Below are positions 17,659-25,761 of a stretch of DNA of 64,000 bases, one piece after another (position 1 is the first letter of the stretch; every line of letters starts with the position of its first letter). The translations under genes and the position numbers were made by a program. The DNA lies in the NCBI RefSeq assembly GCF_002896555.1, contig NZ_MNLH01000001.1:394963-458962 (forward strand). Direction: 5' to 3'. The DNA is from Gardnerella coleohominis (GTDB lineage Bacteria; Actinomycetota; Actinomycetes; Actinomycetales; Bifidobacteriaceae). Under the pieces are notes generated by a model. The model did no database searches. It was not told the DNA's origin and saw only the letters and a list, made by a program, of their open reading frames with translations.

Positions 17659-18996
17659 ATGAAAAGGCTGATTATGAGCAAACTTTTAGCATGGAAGAAC
17701 TCGCCGTACCGTAAACCATTGATATTAAAAGGCGTGCGTCAAGTTGGTAAAACTTGGATATTAAAAGAATTTGGTAAGCTTTACTACAAAAATATTGCTT
17801 ATTTTAACTTCGACGAAAACAAAGAATATAAGCAATTCTTTGAAACCACTAAAAGCGTGGAGCGAATTTTACAAAACCTCATGCTTGCAAGTGGTCAAAA
17901 AATCGAAGCAGAAAACACGCTGATTATATTTGACGAGGTTCAGGACTGTCCAGAAGTAATAAACTCGATGAAATATTTTTGCGAAAACGCTCCGCAGTAT
18001 CATGTTGCTTGTGCTGGATCATTACTTGGAATAACGCTTGCAAAACCATCTTCATTCCCAGTTGGAAAAGTTAATTTTATGCAAATAAATCCAATGACTT
18101 TCACGGAGTTTTTGCTTGCTAATGGAGATGGAAATCTAGCGAAGTATATTGAACAAATCGATAAAATAGAGCCGATTCCAGACGCATTTTTTAATCCTCT
18201 ATACGAGAAATTAAAAATGTATTATGTTACAGGGGGAATGCCTGAATCAGTTTTAATGTGGACTAAAGCGCGAGATGTAAACGCAATGCAAGAAACGTTG
18301 TTTGAGATTATAACAGCTTATGAACGAGATTTTGCTAAACATCCTAGTGTTAGTGAGTTTCCTAAAATATCAATGATTTGGAATTCTATTCCGTCTCAAC
18401 TTGCGCGTGAAAACAAAAAATTCTTGTATAAAGTTGTTAAAAATGGTGCGCGAGCAAGAGAATATGAAGATGCTTTGCAATGGCTAGTATCGGCACAATT
18501 GGTGTATAAAGTTTATAGAAATACTGCGCAGAGTTTACCTATTGCTGCTTATGATGATGTATCTGCTTTTAAGATTTATTTGGCAGATGTTGGCTTGTTA
18601 AGGCGATTATCTCAACTTGCTCCTACTGCGTTTGCGGAAGGTAATAGGCTGTTTACTGAGTTTAAGGGTGCTTTAACAGAAAATTATGTTTTGCAAGCGC
18701 TACTTACTCAATTTGAAGTGATGCCTAGATACTGGTCTCAAACGAATCCGCCGTATGAAGTGGATTTTCTTATTCAACGAGAAAATGATATTTTCCCTAT
18801 TGAGGTTAAATCTGAAGCAAATATTAATAGTAGAAGTTTGAAAAAGTTTAAAGAATTATTCCCTAATCAAACGAAATTACGCATACGATTCTCGCTGAAT
18901 AATCTCAAACTAGATGATGATATGTTGAATATTCCGTTATTTATGGCTGATTACACGGATAAGCTTATAGAACTTGCGCTGAAAGAGAATAATTAA
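17659..18996 (+). CDS. AAA ATPase with DUF4143-type C-terminus
   Basis: A 445-residue protein of the archaeal/bacterial ATPase family paired with DUF4143. Walker A GVRQVGKT is at residues 25-32 and Walker B LIIFDEVQ near residue 90. A GSLLG sensor-like segment follows. The C-terminus has EVDFLI followed by FPIEVKSE, the D-x(n)-E-x-K pattern of the PD-(D/E)XK nuclease fold seen in this family. AAAGGTGAG precedes the ATG at 17659, though an ATG five codons in is possible. The role of the family is unknown; it is common in host-associated bacteria and often mobile. Here it is bracketed by direct repeats D and E. Confidence 0.88.
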   Translation: MKRLIMSKLLAWKNSPYRKPLILKGVRQVGKTWILKEFGKLYYKNIAYFNFDENKEYKQFFETTKSVERILQNLMLASGQKIEAENTLIIFDEVQDCPEVINSMKYFCENAPQYHVACAGSLLGITLAKPSSFPVGKVNFMQINPMTFTEFLLANGDGNLAKYIEQIDKIEPIPDAFFNPLYEKLKMYYVTGGMPESVLMWTKARDVNAMQETLFEIITAYERDFAKHPSVSEFPKISMIWNSIPSQLARENKKFLYKVVKNGARAREYEDALQWLVSAQLVYKVYRNTAQSLPIAAYDDVSAFKIYLADVGLLRRLSQLAPTAFAEGNRLFTEFKGALTENYVLQALLTQFEVMPRYWSQTNPPYEVDFLIQRENDIFPIEVKSEANINSRSLKKFKELFPNQTKLRIRFSLNNLKLDDDMLNIPLFMADYTDKLIELALKENN

Positions 18997-19131
18997 GAAA
19001 GAAAAAGAGAACGATTGAGAAAGAAAGATAATTAAGAAATGAAGATAATTAAAAAAGTGAGCGATTAGAAGATATAGAAATAAACTAGTGCAAAAGTTAA
19101 AAGAGTGTCAATCGACGAAGCGTTACAAATC

Positions 19132-19158
19132 CAGCCTAGGGGGTGGGCTTCTAGGCTG
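19132..19158. terminator. Copy of the recombinase-end hairpin
   Basis: CAGCCTAG and CTAGGCTG match the stem found after the recombinase at 11243, and it is again followed by a cassette repeat (E). The T run is poor (ATTTCATT), so termination strength is doubtful. Its presence suggests that copy E is another element end. Confidence 0.6.
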
Positions 19159-19183
19159 ATTTCATTCCCAAAAATCAAGCTAT

Positions 19184-19356
19184 CAAGCCAATCTTAAACT
19201 TTTTAACGATAGCTCGCTCCTATCGTTAAAAAGTGCACCCAGTATCAATAGTGTGCACTCAAAAAAGTGTAGCTATACTTGGAGTTCTCTCAATCCATAC
19301 AGAATCAGTGGCGCTCCTTTACAAATCGTGACTGTTTCAAGATATCGTTTTGATGA
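19184..19356. repeat. Cassette repeat, copy E (long form)
   Basis: It has the same inverted repeats and the same long right flank as copy D. The loop of the first hairpin differs (AGCTCGCTC in place of AGCCTTTC), while both stem arms are unchanged. Confidence 0.9.
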
Positions 19357-19401
19357 TTTTTACTGTGCTTGCAGTCTAATTGCTGCGTTTTAGGCTTTGT
19401 C

Positions 19402-19438
19402 TAGCAAGGCTTAGCGAGGGCTATCGTTAAAAGGTTTA
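19402..19438. repeat. 37-base dispersed repeat, copy 1
   Basis: TAGCAAGGCTTAGNGAGGG followed by CTATCGTTAAAAGGTTTA occurs here and at 25470-25506 with one difference. It includes the CTATCGTTAAAA half of the cassette repeat hairpin and may be a degraded relative. Confidence 0.7.
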
Positions 19439-19467
19439 GCGCATTATTGTCAGAGCAAGGCTTCCTA

Positions 19468-20751
19468 TTAGTTTTTTAAGCAGCCGATAGGAACCACATA
19501 AACACCGTCTTTACGGCAATACGCAAAGTCGCCTGTTCCAGTTAAAACCATAAGGAAAGATGGCGCGTTCATTTTATCGGTATCGATTTTATCTTTCATC
19601 GCTTTAAGGCTTTTTGCACCATCTTCAATGAGTTTGCTGCCACCGAGTTTAATTTCAATAAGACCGTATTTACCGTTTCTTAAATGAATAACCGCATCGC
19701 ATTCCTGTCCGTCTTTATCTCTGTAGTGGTAAACCTCGCCGCCTAGAGAATCTGCAAAAATGCGCAAATCTCTGACGCAAAGTGTCTCAAACATAAAACC
19801 GAAAGTATTTAAGTCATTTATCAAGTCGTTTGGTCCGATTCCCAAAGCCGCTGCAGCGATAGACGGGTCAATATAGTAACGTGTATCGGATGAACGAATA
19901 GCAGTTTTTGATCTTAGATTTGGATTCCAGGCAGGCATATCTTCTACAACAAATATTTTGCGAAGCGCATCAACATACGACGCAACAGTTTCCTCGCTAA
20001 TTGGCGTATCTTCGTTAGTGGAAATATCCCGCGAAAGCACTGTATTTGGTACTTGTGCTCCTTGATTTCTTGCGTATGAGCGCATAAGGCGCTTAACTTT
20101 TTCAGCATTTTTTTGTACGCCATCGGCGCGATTAATGTCGGAGTGTACAACAGCGTCATAGTAATCAAAAGCTTGATCTAAAGCAATTTCATCACGCATA
20201 TCCACCGCTTGCGGCCATCCTCCACGGCATACAAGAAAAGCTAGGCTGTCAATACTTAAGTTTGAATCACCCTCAATATCCTTAGTTCCCGAAAAAAGGT
20301 TCTCCAAGCTAACTTCGCCAGTGGAATCACCGGATTCATACAAGCTCATTGGTCTCATCGTTAGCCACGTGAAGCGCCCAGTACCAGAGTGAGTAATTTC
20401 TGTAGTATCCGCAGGAACGGCAGAACCAGTTAGTATAAATTGACCAAGCTTACTACGATGATCCACCTCAAACCGTATTGCATCCCAAAGTTTTTGAGCG
20501 AGCTGCCATTCGTCAATTAATCTTGGAGTATCGCCATTCAGTAATCGCTTTGGACTTAGTTCCGACATAGCGATATTCTGTTCTTTCTTTTCCGGGTCGT
20601 CCATATATAGAACGCTTGCTGCAAATTGTTCTGCAGTAGTGGTTTTACCGCACCATTTCGGCCCTTCAATCAGTACTGCGCCTTTGCCTTCTAGCTTTCT
20701 TTTTAAAATATCGTCGGCAATTCTTTTCCTATATTTTTTCAACTTTGTCAC
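19468..20751 (-). CDS. AAA ATPase with DUF4143-type C-terminus (second)
   Basis: A 427-residue protein. Walker A GPKWCGKT is at residues 30-37 and the Walker B-like RLIDEWQ near residue 80. A conserved TGSAVP segment follows, and the C-terminus has QECDAVIHL and YGLIEIKLGG (PD-(D/E)XK-like acid and E-x-K). It belongs to the same broad family as the ATPases at 17659 and 33877 but to a different subfamily, with little visible similarity outside motifs. It reads left toward repeat E. No partner gene is adjacent. Function is unknown. Confidence 0.88.
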   Translation of the reverse strand: MTKLKKYRKRIADDILKRKLEGKGAVLIEGPKWCGKTTTAEQFAASVLYMDDPEKKEQNIAMSELSPKRLLNGDTPRLIDEWQLAQKLWDAIRFEVDHRSKLGQFILTGSAVPADTTEITHSGTGRFTWLTMRPMSLYESGDSTGEVSLENLFSGTKDIEGDSNLSIDSLAFLVCRGGWPQAVDMRDEIALDQAFDYYDAVVHSDINRADGVQKNAEKVKRLMRSYARNQGAQVPNTVLSRDISTNEDTPISEETVASYVDALRKIFVVEDMPAWNPNLRSKTAIRSSDTRYYIDPSIAAAALGIGPNDLINDLNTFGFMFETLCVRDLRIFADSLGGEVYHYRDKDGQECDAVIHLRNGKYGLIEIKLGGSKLIEDGAKSLKAMKDKIDTDKMNAPSFLMVLTGTGDFAYCRKDGVYVVPIGCLKN

Positions 20752-21211
20752 CCTGTTTTCTAATTAAGTCTGCTCGTATTTTCTACTGATAATTATGAAT
20801 TCTATCATCATTTTCCGACGATTGGCGGGTTTTCGTGTCGATGATTGGCGCAATTCTGTTCCGACGATTGGCGAAATTCTGTTCCGATGTTTGGCGGAAT
20901 CAGTGAGGATGATTGGAAAGCGCGGTGTGCGAAGTGCATGTCATCAAGTCATAAAGGGCAAGATATTTAGTGCGCTGTGATAGTTTGCGTTTTCGTTCTG
21001 ACGTTTGTTTGTGTTTATAAAGGTGAGTGTAAGACTAAATAATCTTGTTAGAAAGAAAAAATTTGTGCTAGTTTGAAAGATTTAATAAAATACTCTTATT
21101 GGTGTAGCATATGTAAATAACAGTACCCGACGCGCCTCTTAACAATGCGGGCCAAGTCGGGTCTTTTGATTTTGGCCTATAACCAAGATATTTAACAAGG
21201 GAGTTGTTCAA
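20752..21211. other. Intergenic stretch with tandem repeat and a leader hairpin
   Basis: Between 20813 and 20900 a 23-base unit containing CCGACGATTGGCG recurs about four times with changes. At 21123-21165 ACCCGAC pairs with GTCGGGT around a 24-base loop and is followed by CTTTT, a terminator-like hairpin about 45 bases before the next start. No gene lies between, so this may be the end of a small RNA or an attenuator for the gene at 21212. Confidence 0.5.
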
Positions 21212-21814
21212 GTGGTGAATAGTAGGAAGTTTGTAGCAAAAACGAAAGATGTTAGCTTAACGGTTAGAAGGGCTGATTCTTTTAGTATTAGTTGTGTTAA
21301 TTGTGAAAAAGACGTGTTTGGGATTGATGAAAATCAAGATGGTATAAAACTTGTTCAAACAGAAAAAGTGTCGGCTTTTTACTGGTTGCATTGGCTTGCT
21401 AAAGGCAGTCCTGAGGTAATTATTTCGTTGCCGGAGAGTGTTGATTTTTGTGAGATTGAAGCTGAGTCTAATCGAGTATTAGTAACGGATATTAAAGCTG
21501 ACAAGATTTATGCGGAGGTTCATAACGGCAGGGTGGAAGCAAGGAATGTTCAGGCGAATGATGTTTTTCTAAAGTGTCTTAATGGTTCTGCTGTGGCGAA
21601 TAATGTTAAGGTTGTTGCTTCTTGCATGGTGGATACGTTAAATGGTACGAGTGTTTTAGAAGGAGAAATTACCAAAGGCGCATGTCTTGAAGTAGATTGT
21701 GAGAATGGCGTGGCTGAAGTTTGTGATAAGCATAAAGCAGATCTTGGGTACAAAACAGATGGATGTGCTCACTACGTTGTGCACTGCCTTAATGGGAAAG
21801 CTGTAGTGAAGTAA
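21212..21814 (+). CDS. Beta-helix-like protein, DUF4097-type (200 aa)
   Basis: A soluble 200-residue protein without signal peptide or membrane segment. From residue 65 it is a series of short strands with recurring N-G turns (IYAEVHNGRVEARNV, LKCLNGSAVANNV, DTLNGTSVLEGE, VDCENGVAEV, VHCLNGKAVV) at about 19-21 residue spacing, as in the repetitive beta-helix of DUF4097 putative adhesin-like proteins. AAGGGAG precedes the GTG at 21212; a second GTG follows directly. The role is unknown. The upstream hairpin at 21123-21165 may control it. Confidence 0.65.
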   Translation: MVNSRKFVAKTKDVSLTVRRADSFSISCVNCEKDVFGIDENQDGIKLVQTEKVSAFYWLHWLAKGSPEVIISLPESVDFCEIEAESNRVLVTDIKADKIYAEVHNGRVEARNVQANDVFLKCLNGSAVANNVKVVASCMVDTLNGTSVLEGEITKGACLEVDCENGVAEVCDKHKADLGYKTDGCAHYVVHCLNGKAVVK

Positions 21815-21877
21815 TACTGTTTTGGTGTTTTGTGTCCGTCACTGTGACTAGTAGCACGAAATAGAGTTTGGCATATT

Positions 21878-22021
21878 CTAAAAAATGATTTTAAATGTTT
21901 GCAGTGGAGTCTTTAATGCAGAATCAAGCATTCCTACATCTCGGATACCTGAAGAACCGCCGCTTATTTCAATCAGAGCTTGGTGAAGTTTAATCACCTG
22001 TTCTCGTGTTAAATACTTCAT
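21878..22021 (-). pseudogene. Truncated Doc toxin
   Basis: The frame starts at 22021, overlapping the antitoxin stop by 4 bases, and reads MKYLTREQVIKLHQALIEIS then GIRDVGMLDSAL, the N-terminus of Doc (death on curing) kinases. It ends after 47 residues in ...TFKIIF and TAG, whereas Doc proteins are about 120-130 residues and carry the catalytic HPFxDGNKR motif that is missing here. The toxin is therefore dead, although the operon structure and antitoxin remain. Confidence 0.85.
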
Positions 22022-22266
22022 TTGGCAAGTTCCTCATAGACTTTTTTATTCTTTTTGATGAACATGTTGGATAACGCCATAACTTCATCGTCTGCTGGAA
22101 CAGTAACTTTTTCAGTTTTGGCTTTTGGGAATTCTAAAATTACGTAGCGAGGAGCGTTGTTTTTTAAAATAACAGCTGATCCGTATGTGTCAACAAGTCG
22201 CGCAACTTTAGAAAAGTTTTGATTTGCTTCGGAAATAGAAACAAGTGTGTCTGTATTTACATTCAT
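22018..22266 (-). CDS. Phd/YefM-family antitoxin
   Basis: An 82-residue antitoxin: VSISEANQNFSKVARLVDTYGSAVILKNNAPRYVIL is the Phd/YefM DNA-binding fold, followed by a C-terminal tail that would bind Doc. ATG at 22266 follows ATGGAGGTT, and an in-frame ATG five codons earlier lies inside that site. It is coupled to the truncated doc frame by ATGA. With the toxin broken, the antitoxin may persist as a repressor or as protection against related Doc or Fic toxins; that is inference. Confidence 0.88.
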   Translation of the reverse strand: MNVNTDTLVSISEANQNFSKVARLVDTYGSAVILKNNAPRYVILEFPKAKTEKVTVPADDEVMALSNMFIKKNKKVYEELAK

Positions 22267-22387
22267 ATGTATAACCTCCATTTTTAGGAGAATTATAGCA
22301 TATATTTTAGGATAAATAAATCCTAAGTATTTTGAGAGTCATTTTATAAATGACATATAGTCTATATGTGATTTAGTTGTTTATGTT

Positions 22388-22484
22388 TTGGGGAACAAAT
22401 CGGTGTAATAATTGTAAAAAAGTTCCCTACATTATTGATTATTGGGGAACAAAACGGTATTTTATTTAAGTAAATGTTCCCCAA
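22388..22484. promoter_or_regulatory. Repeated TTGGGGAACA sites upstream of the Fic gene
   Basis: TTGGGGAACA occurs at 22388-22397 and 22442-22451, and its inverse TGTTCCCCAA at 22475-22484, with a partial AGTTCCC near 22421. The last pair forms a 10-base inverted repeat just before the Fic gene's ribosome binding site. The layout is typical of an autoregulator operator. Confidence 0.65.
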
Positions 22485-22508
22485 TTTATGTGAAAAAGGA
22501 GTGTGAAG

Positions 22509-23480
22509 ATGGCTGCAAAATATGATGATGTGCAAGAATTGCTTAGAAAAAAGGCTGATATTAATGCTCGCTTGAGTTTGCTTGCGTATGATGGTACTCC
22601 TGAAATCAAAAATCGTGGAGATGGTAAATATTTATACACCAGAAAGCGTGTTTCGGGAAAGTTGACGTCTACGTATGTTGGTGTGTATTCGGACGATTTG
22701 TATAATCTTCTTCTTCGCAATGCAAGTGAATCTAGGCAATTGCGTAAGGAACTTCGCGCTGTAGTAAGGCAGCTTGCGAATGCTGGATATTCTAATAGTG
22801 AGTTATCTGCTGATCTGGTGAACAATATTGCTTTTGCAAGGGCTAACTTAAAGGCGAATATTTACGATCAGGCGGTTTTGGAAGGTGTTACTACTACTTT
22901 TCCTCAGACTGAAGAGATTATAGATAATGGAAAAGTGTTTGGTGTTTCTGCGAGTGATGTTCAAAAAATCTTGAATTTGAAGCATGCTTGGGAGTTTATT
23001 TTAGACGAGGATGTTGTATTAAGCAGGTCTGATTATTACATGCTAAGTCATATAGCGAAGCTTGTTAATGAGGGTTTTTTCTTAGACGGTGGTCGTATCA
23101 GGGGTGTTCCTGTTGCGATTGGTGGATCTACTTATATTCCGCCTATTCCTAATGAAATAGATGTTAAAGAAAAAATAAGGAATATTGTTGAAGGTGAGGA
23201 AGATAGTGAGAATGTTGAAGGTAGAGTTGGAAGGAAAGAGCCTATTGATATTGCGATTGAATTATGCGTTTATTGTATGAAGTCGCAGATATTTTTAGAT
23301 GGGAATAAGAGGGCTTCTGTGATTTTTGCGAATCATTATTTGATTTCTCATGGCAGGGGCTTGTTGGTTATTCCAGAAAATAAGGTTCCTGAGTTTAAGC
23401 AGTTGCTTGTTGAGTATTATGAGGGTGAAGATTTGCAGGTTATTGCTTCGTTTATGAGGGAATATTGTTGGAGGCGTTAA
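22509..23480 (+). CDS. Fic-domain protein with altered active-site motif
   Basis: A 323-residue protein. The Fic core is near the C-terminus: SQIFLDGNKRASVIFANHYLI at about residues 259-279. Canonical Fic proteins have HxFxDGN; here the position of the catalytic histidine is Gln260, while the D-G-N-K-R anion-binding loop is kept. A K/R-rich N-terminal region with RKRVSGKLTSTYVGVYSD precedes it. ATG at 22509 follows AAAAGGAG. Loss of the histidine argues against ordinary AMP transfer, though Fic proteins with this variant motif appear to be a recurring group. It lies beside the broken Phd-Doc pair but on the opposite strand. Confidence 0.82.
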   Translation: MAAKYDDVQELLRKKADINARLSLLAYDGTPEIKNRGDGKYLYTRKRVSGKLTSTYVGVYSDDLYNLLLRNASESRQLRKELRAVVRQLANAGYSNSELSADLVNNIAFARANLKANIYDQAVLEGVTTTFPQTEEIIDNGKVFGVSASDVQKILNLKHAWEFILDEDVVLSRSDYYMLSHIAKLVNEGFFLDGGRIRGVPVAIGGSTYIPPIPNEIDVKEKIRNIVEGEEDSENVEGRVGRKEPIDIAIELCVYCMKSQIFLDGNKRASVIFANHYLISHGRGLLVIPENKVPEFKQLLVEYYEGEDLQVIASFMREYCWRR

Positions 23481-23890
23481 ACACGCGCTATTATGTTGGT
23501 TCTTCTGGCTCTTTTGGCTTTGTGAATCTTGCTGTTTATGAAAGAGTATAGTTTGCTAGTAAACGAAGAAATTAGCATTGATATAATAATTGGTAAACCT
23601 TTTGCAATAGTACATTCTTATAGTTAAAATGTGCACCCACTTTTTTGTTTGTATATTTGGTTGTATCATGCATTTTTCTAGTAAAAGCTGTGCTTTATGG
23701 AAGAGAAAAATTTTATGGGTGTGAAAACCCTATACTAATTGGAAAAATAAAAAATTTTTCTTTAATAAAGCTTGTATGTATGGTTTTTTTTTAATAGTAA
23801 TACTATTAAAGCTAAACAGACTATTATGGATTCCAATTTTAATAGAATTGCATTCTTATTAGAATTGCATATTGGGAATAAGGAGCACGT
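23481..23890. other. AT-rich intergenic stretch
   Basis: No gene is seen. Near 23615-23640, TATAGTTAAAATGTGCACCCAC resembles the middle of the cassette repeat in degraded form. Around 23830-23875 a short direct repeat of TTAATAGAATTGCAT-like sequence precedes the next gene. Confidence 0.4.
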
Positions 23891-24397
23891 ATGCGACTAA
23901 TTAGACCAGATAGTAAATATATCCAAAGTTATATAGAAGCAAATGAAGAAGATGAAATTTTTAGGCCGAATGCAGAAAGACGTTTTATAAACCCTGAGAC
24001 AATTATAGAGAGTTCTTATAACTATGAACATGGTATAAATTTACCTGCAAATTATGTTAAAGCTACTACATTTTGGCTGATAGATAATGAAAAATTTATT
24101 GGTGAAATTAATATTAGGCATGAATTAAATTCTTTTTTAATTAACTATGGTGGTCACATAGGGTACGAAGTTAGGCAATCTGAATGTATGAAGGGCTATG
24201 GAACAAAAATGCTTTCTATGGCACTTACATATTGTAAAGAGACTTTGAATCTACATAAAATTCTTATTACGTGTGATGATGACAATATCGGATCGATACG
24301 AGTTATAGAAAATAATGGTGGAATTTTGGAGAACAAAGTGAAAAATAGCCTACCAAGGGGAAATGTTACAACAAGAAGGTATTGGATTAATATATAG
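23891..24397 (+). CDS. GNAT acetyltransferase (RimJ/RimL-like)
   Basis: A 168-residue N-acetyltransferase. FWLIDNEKFIGEINIRHELN and GGHIGYEVRQSECMKGYGTKML give the fold's central strands and the acetyl-CoA loop (here Q-S-E-C-M-K-G-Y-G-T in place of R-R-x-G-Y-G). HKILITCDDDNIGSIRVIENNGG is the usual C-terminal part. ATG at 23891 follows AAGGAGCACGT. It is noticeably more AT-rich than the following gene, which suggests recent transfer. Substrate unknown. Confidence 0.85.
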   Translation: MRLIRPDSKYIQSYIEANEEDEIFRPNAERRFINPETIIESSYNYEHGINLPANYVKATTFWLIDNEKFIGEINIRHELNSFLINYGGHIGYEVRQSECMKGYGTKMLSMALTYCKETLNLHKILITCDDDNIGSIRVIENNGGILENKVKNSLPRGNVTTRRYWINI

Positions 24398-24407
24398 AGG
24401 AAAGATG

Positions 24408-25361
24408 ATGAGTGAGACGAAGGTAAGTCCAGTGCTTTTCAAGCATGCTTTTTGGGATAATGTGATTATAGAAACTGTTGCTGGCATTTGCACTCTTATT
24501 ATTTCGCTTCTTGTACAGCAGTTCGTAGGGCACCGCGTACTAGGTTGGGAAACTGTGGTCATACTCGCGTTGAGTGTTGTGGTGTTTTCGCTGCTAAGTA
24601 CAGCGTATCTGCAGTGGTATAGGCATCGTAGACCGGATGACGGGTATTTGCTTATTGGAATCATCGATTTTGCGTTAAGGCTTCTGGCGACTTCTGGTAT
24701 TGCTTTATTGCTTGTTTCCGATATCACGCTGCTAAGCATCATTATTGGCGCAGCGATTACTAGTGTGTTGATGTTTGTTTTTGAAAAGCCTTGGCAGCCA
24801 GGTATGACGTATGCGCAATTACAGGAAGCTTCAAAGAAATCGGTTGAGCTTGGCGTTCAAATGCTTGAAGAAGAGCGCGTAAAGCGCGCCGAGGTGAGAA
24901 ACAAGATTGCATTACAGCATGCGAGCGCAGGTAAAACAGACACTTCTAGAGGTGTGTCTTTAACATTCTCCTCGTTAATTGTTGCGAATATGCTGATGGA
25001 AGCAGTATACGATGTTGTCACATTTTTGCTTGCATTGATGCTGCAATGGTGGATGCTTGGTACTATTGCTGGCTGGCGAACGCTGCTTGTCATGTTCTTG
25101 GGCAATATGCTATTTTCTTGCGTGGCGGCTGCGGTTATGGTTCTGATGGGCGCATTGAATGCTGATCAACAGAAATACCTAACAAAAAGTTGGACTTTCT
25201 TGGTTATTGTTGTGCTGCTTCGACTGCTGATTTTTGGTGTTCTCGCTTGGCTTCTTACACCGAGCTTGGCATGGGTGAGCTTAGTAGTTGGTATTGTTCT
25301 TACAGATATTATTCTCGTTATCAAGCAGCACCCATGGAAAAGAACCGCAGTAGAAGCATAA
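24408..25361 (+). CDS. Multi-pass membrane protein, unknown function (317 aa)
   Basis: The product has two similar halves, each with four hydrophobic segments, joined by a charged helical linker (about residues 125-175, QLQEASKKSVELGVQMLEEE). The pattern VIIETVAGICTLII...LGWETVVILALSVVV in the first half resembles ANMLMEAVYDVVTFLL...IAGWRTLLVMFLGNML in the second, so the protein may be an internal duplication. Start chosen at 24408 (MSETK) with AGAGG about 8 bases upstream; 24405 is also possible. No family was recognised. Confidence 0.72.
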   Translation: MSETKVSPVLFKHAFWDNVIIETVAGICTLIISLLVQQFVGHRVLGWETVVILALSVVVFSLLSTAYLQWYRHRRPDDGYLLIGIIDFALRLLATSGIALLLVSDITLLSIIIGAAITSVLMFVFEKPWQPGMTYAQLQEASKKSVELGVQMLEEERVKRAEVRNKIALQHASAGKTDTSRGVSLTFSSLIVANMLMEAVYDVVTFLLALMLQWWMLGTIAGWRTLLVMFLGNMLFSCVAAAVMVLMGALNADQQKYLTKSWTFLVIVVLLRLLIFGVLAWLLTPSLAWVSLVVGIVLTDIILVIKQHPWKRTAVEA

Positions 25362-25761
25362 GATTTTATAAGACTGTTTTCTTCTTCTTTAAGCAAAAGG
25401 CTCTACGAGCGTCGAGAGTGTTGTGTTGATGTCAAAGGCTGATTAGGTTGGTGCAAGTTTGCTCTTGTGTAGCAAGGCTTAGTGAGGGCTATCGTTAAAA
25501 GGTTTAACGTGCGGTGGATTTAAGATTACTTCTCGAGATTCTAGATGCAATTTTTGCTTTTTTTTTTAAACGAGAGTATAGTGTTATCAAATTTGTCAAA
25601 AAGCTATTGGATTTGTGTAGTTTGTAGTGGATTATTTAAGTTTGATAGCGATTGGCGAGTAGTTATGTAAGTTTGCGTATAAGTTTGCGTGTAAGTTTGT
25701 ATGCGAGTAGTTATGTAGGCTTGCATTATTTTGAAAGAGTTTTAGGGGAGAGCTGGTAGCT
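25362..25761. other. Intergenic stretch with 37-base repeat copy 2
   Basis: It contains the second copy of TAGCAAGGCTTAG...GGTTTA at 25470-25506. From about 25660 to 25730 there are several copies of AAGTTTGCGT / AGTTATGTA-like short repeats. A C-G-poor T tract lies near 25558. No gene was found. Confidence 0.55.
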
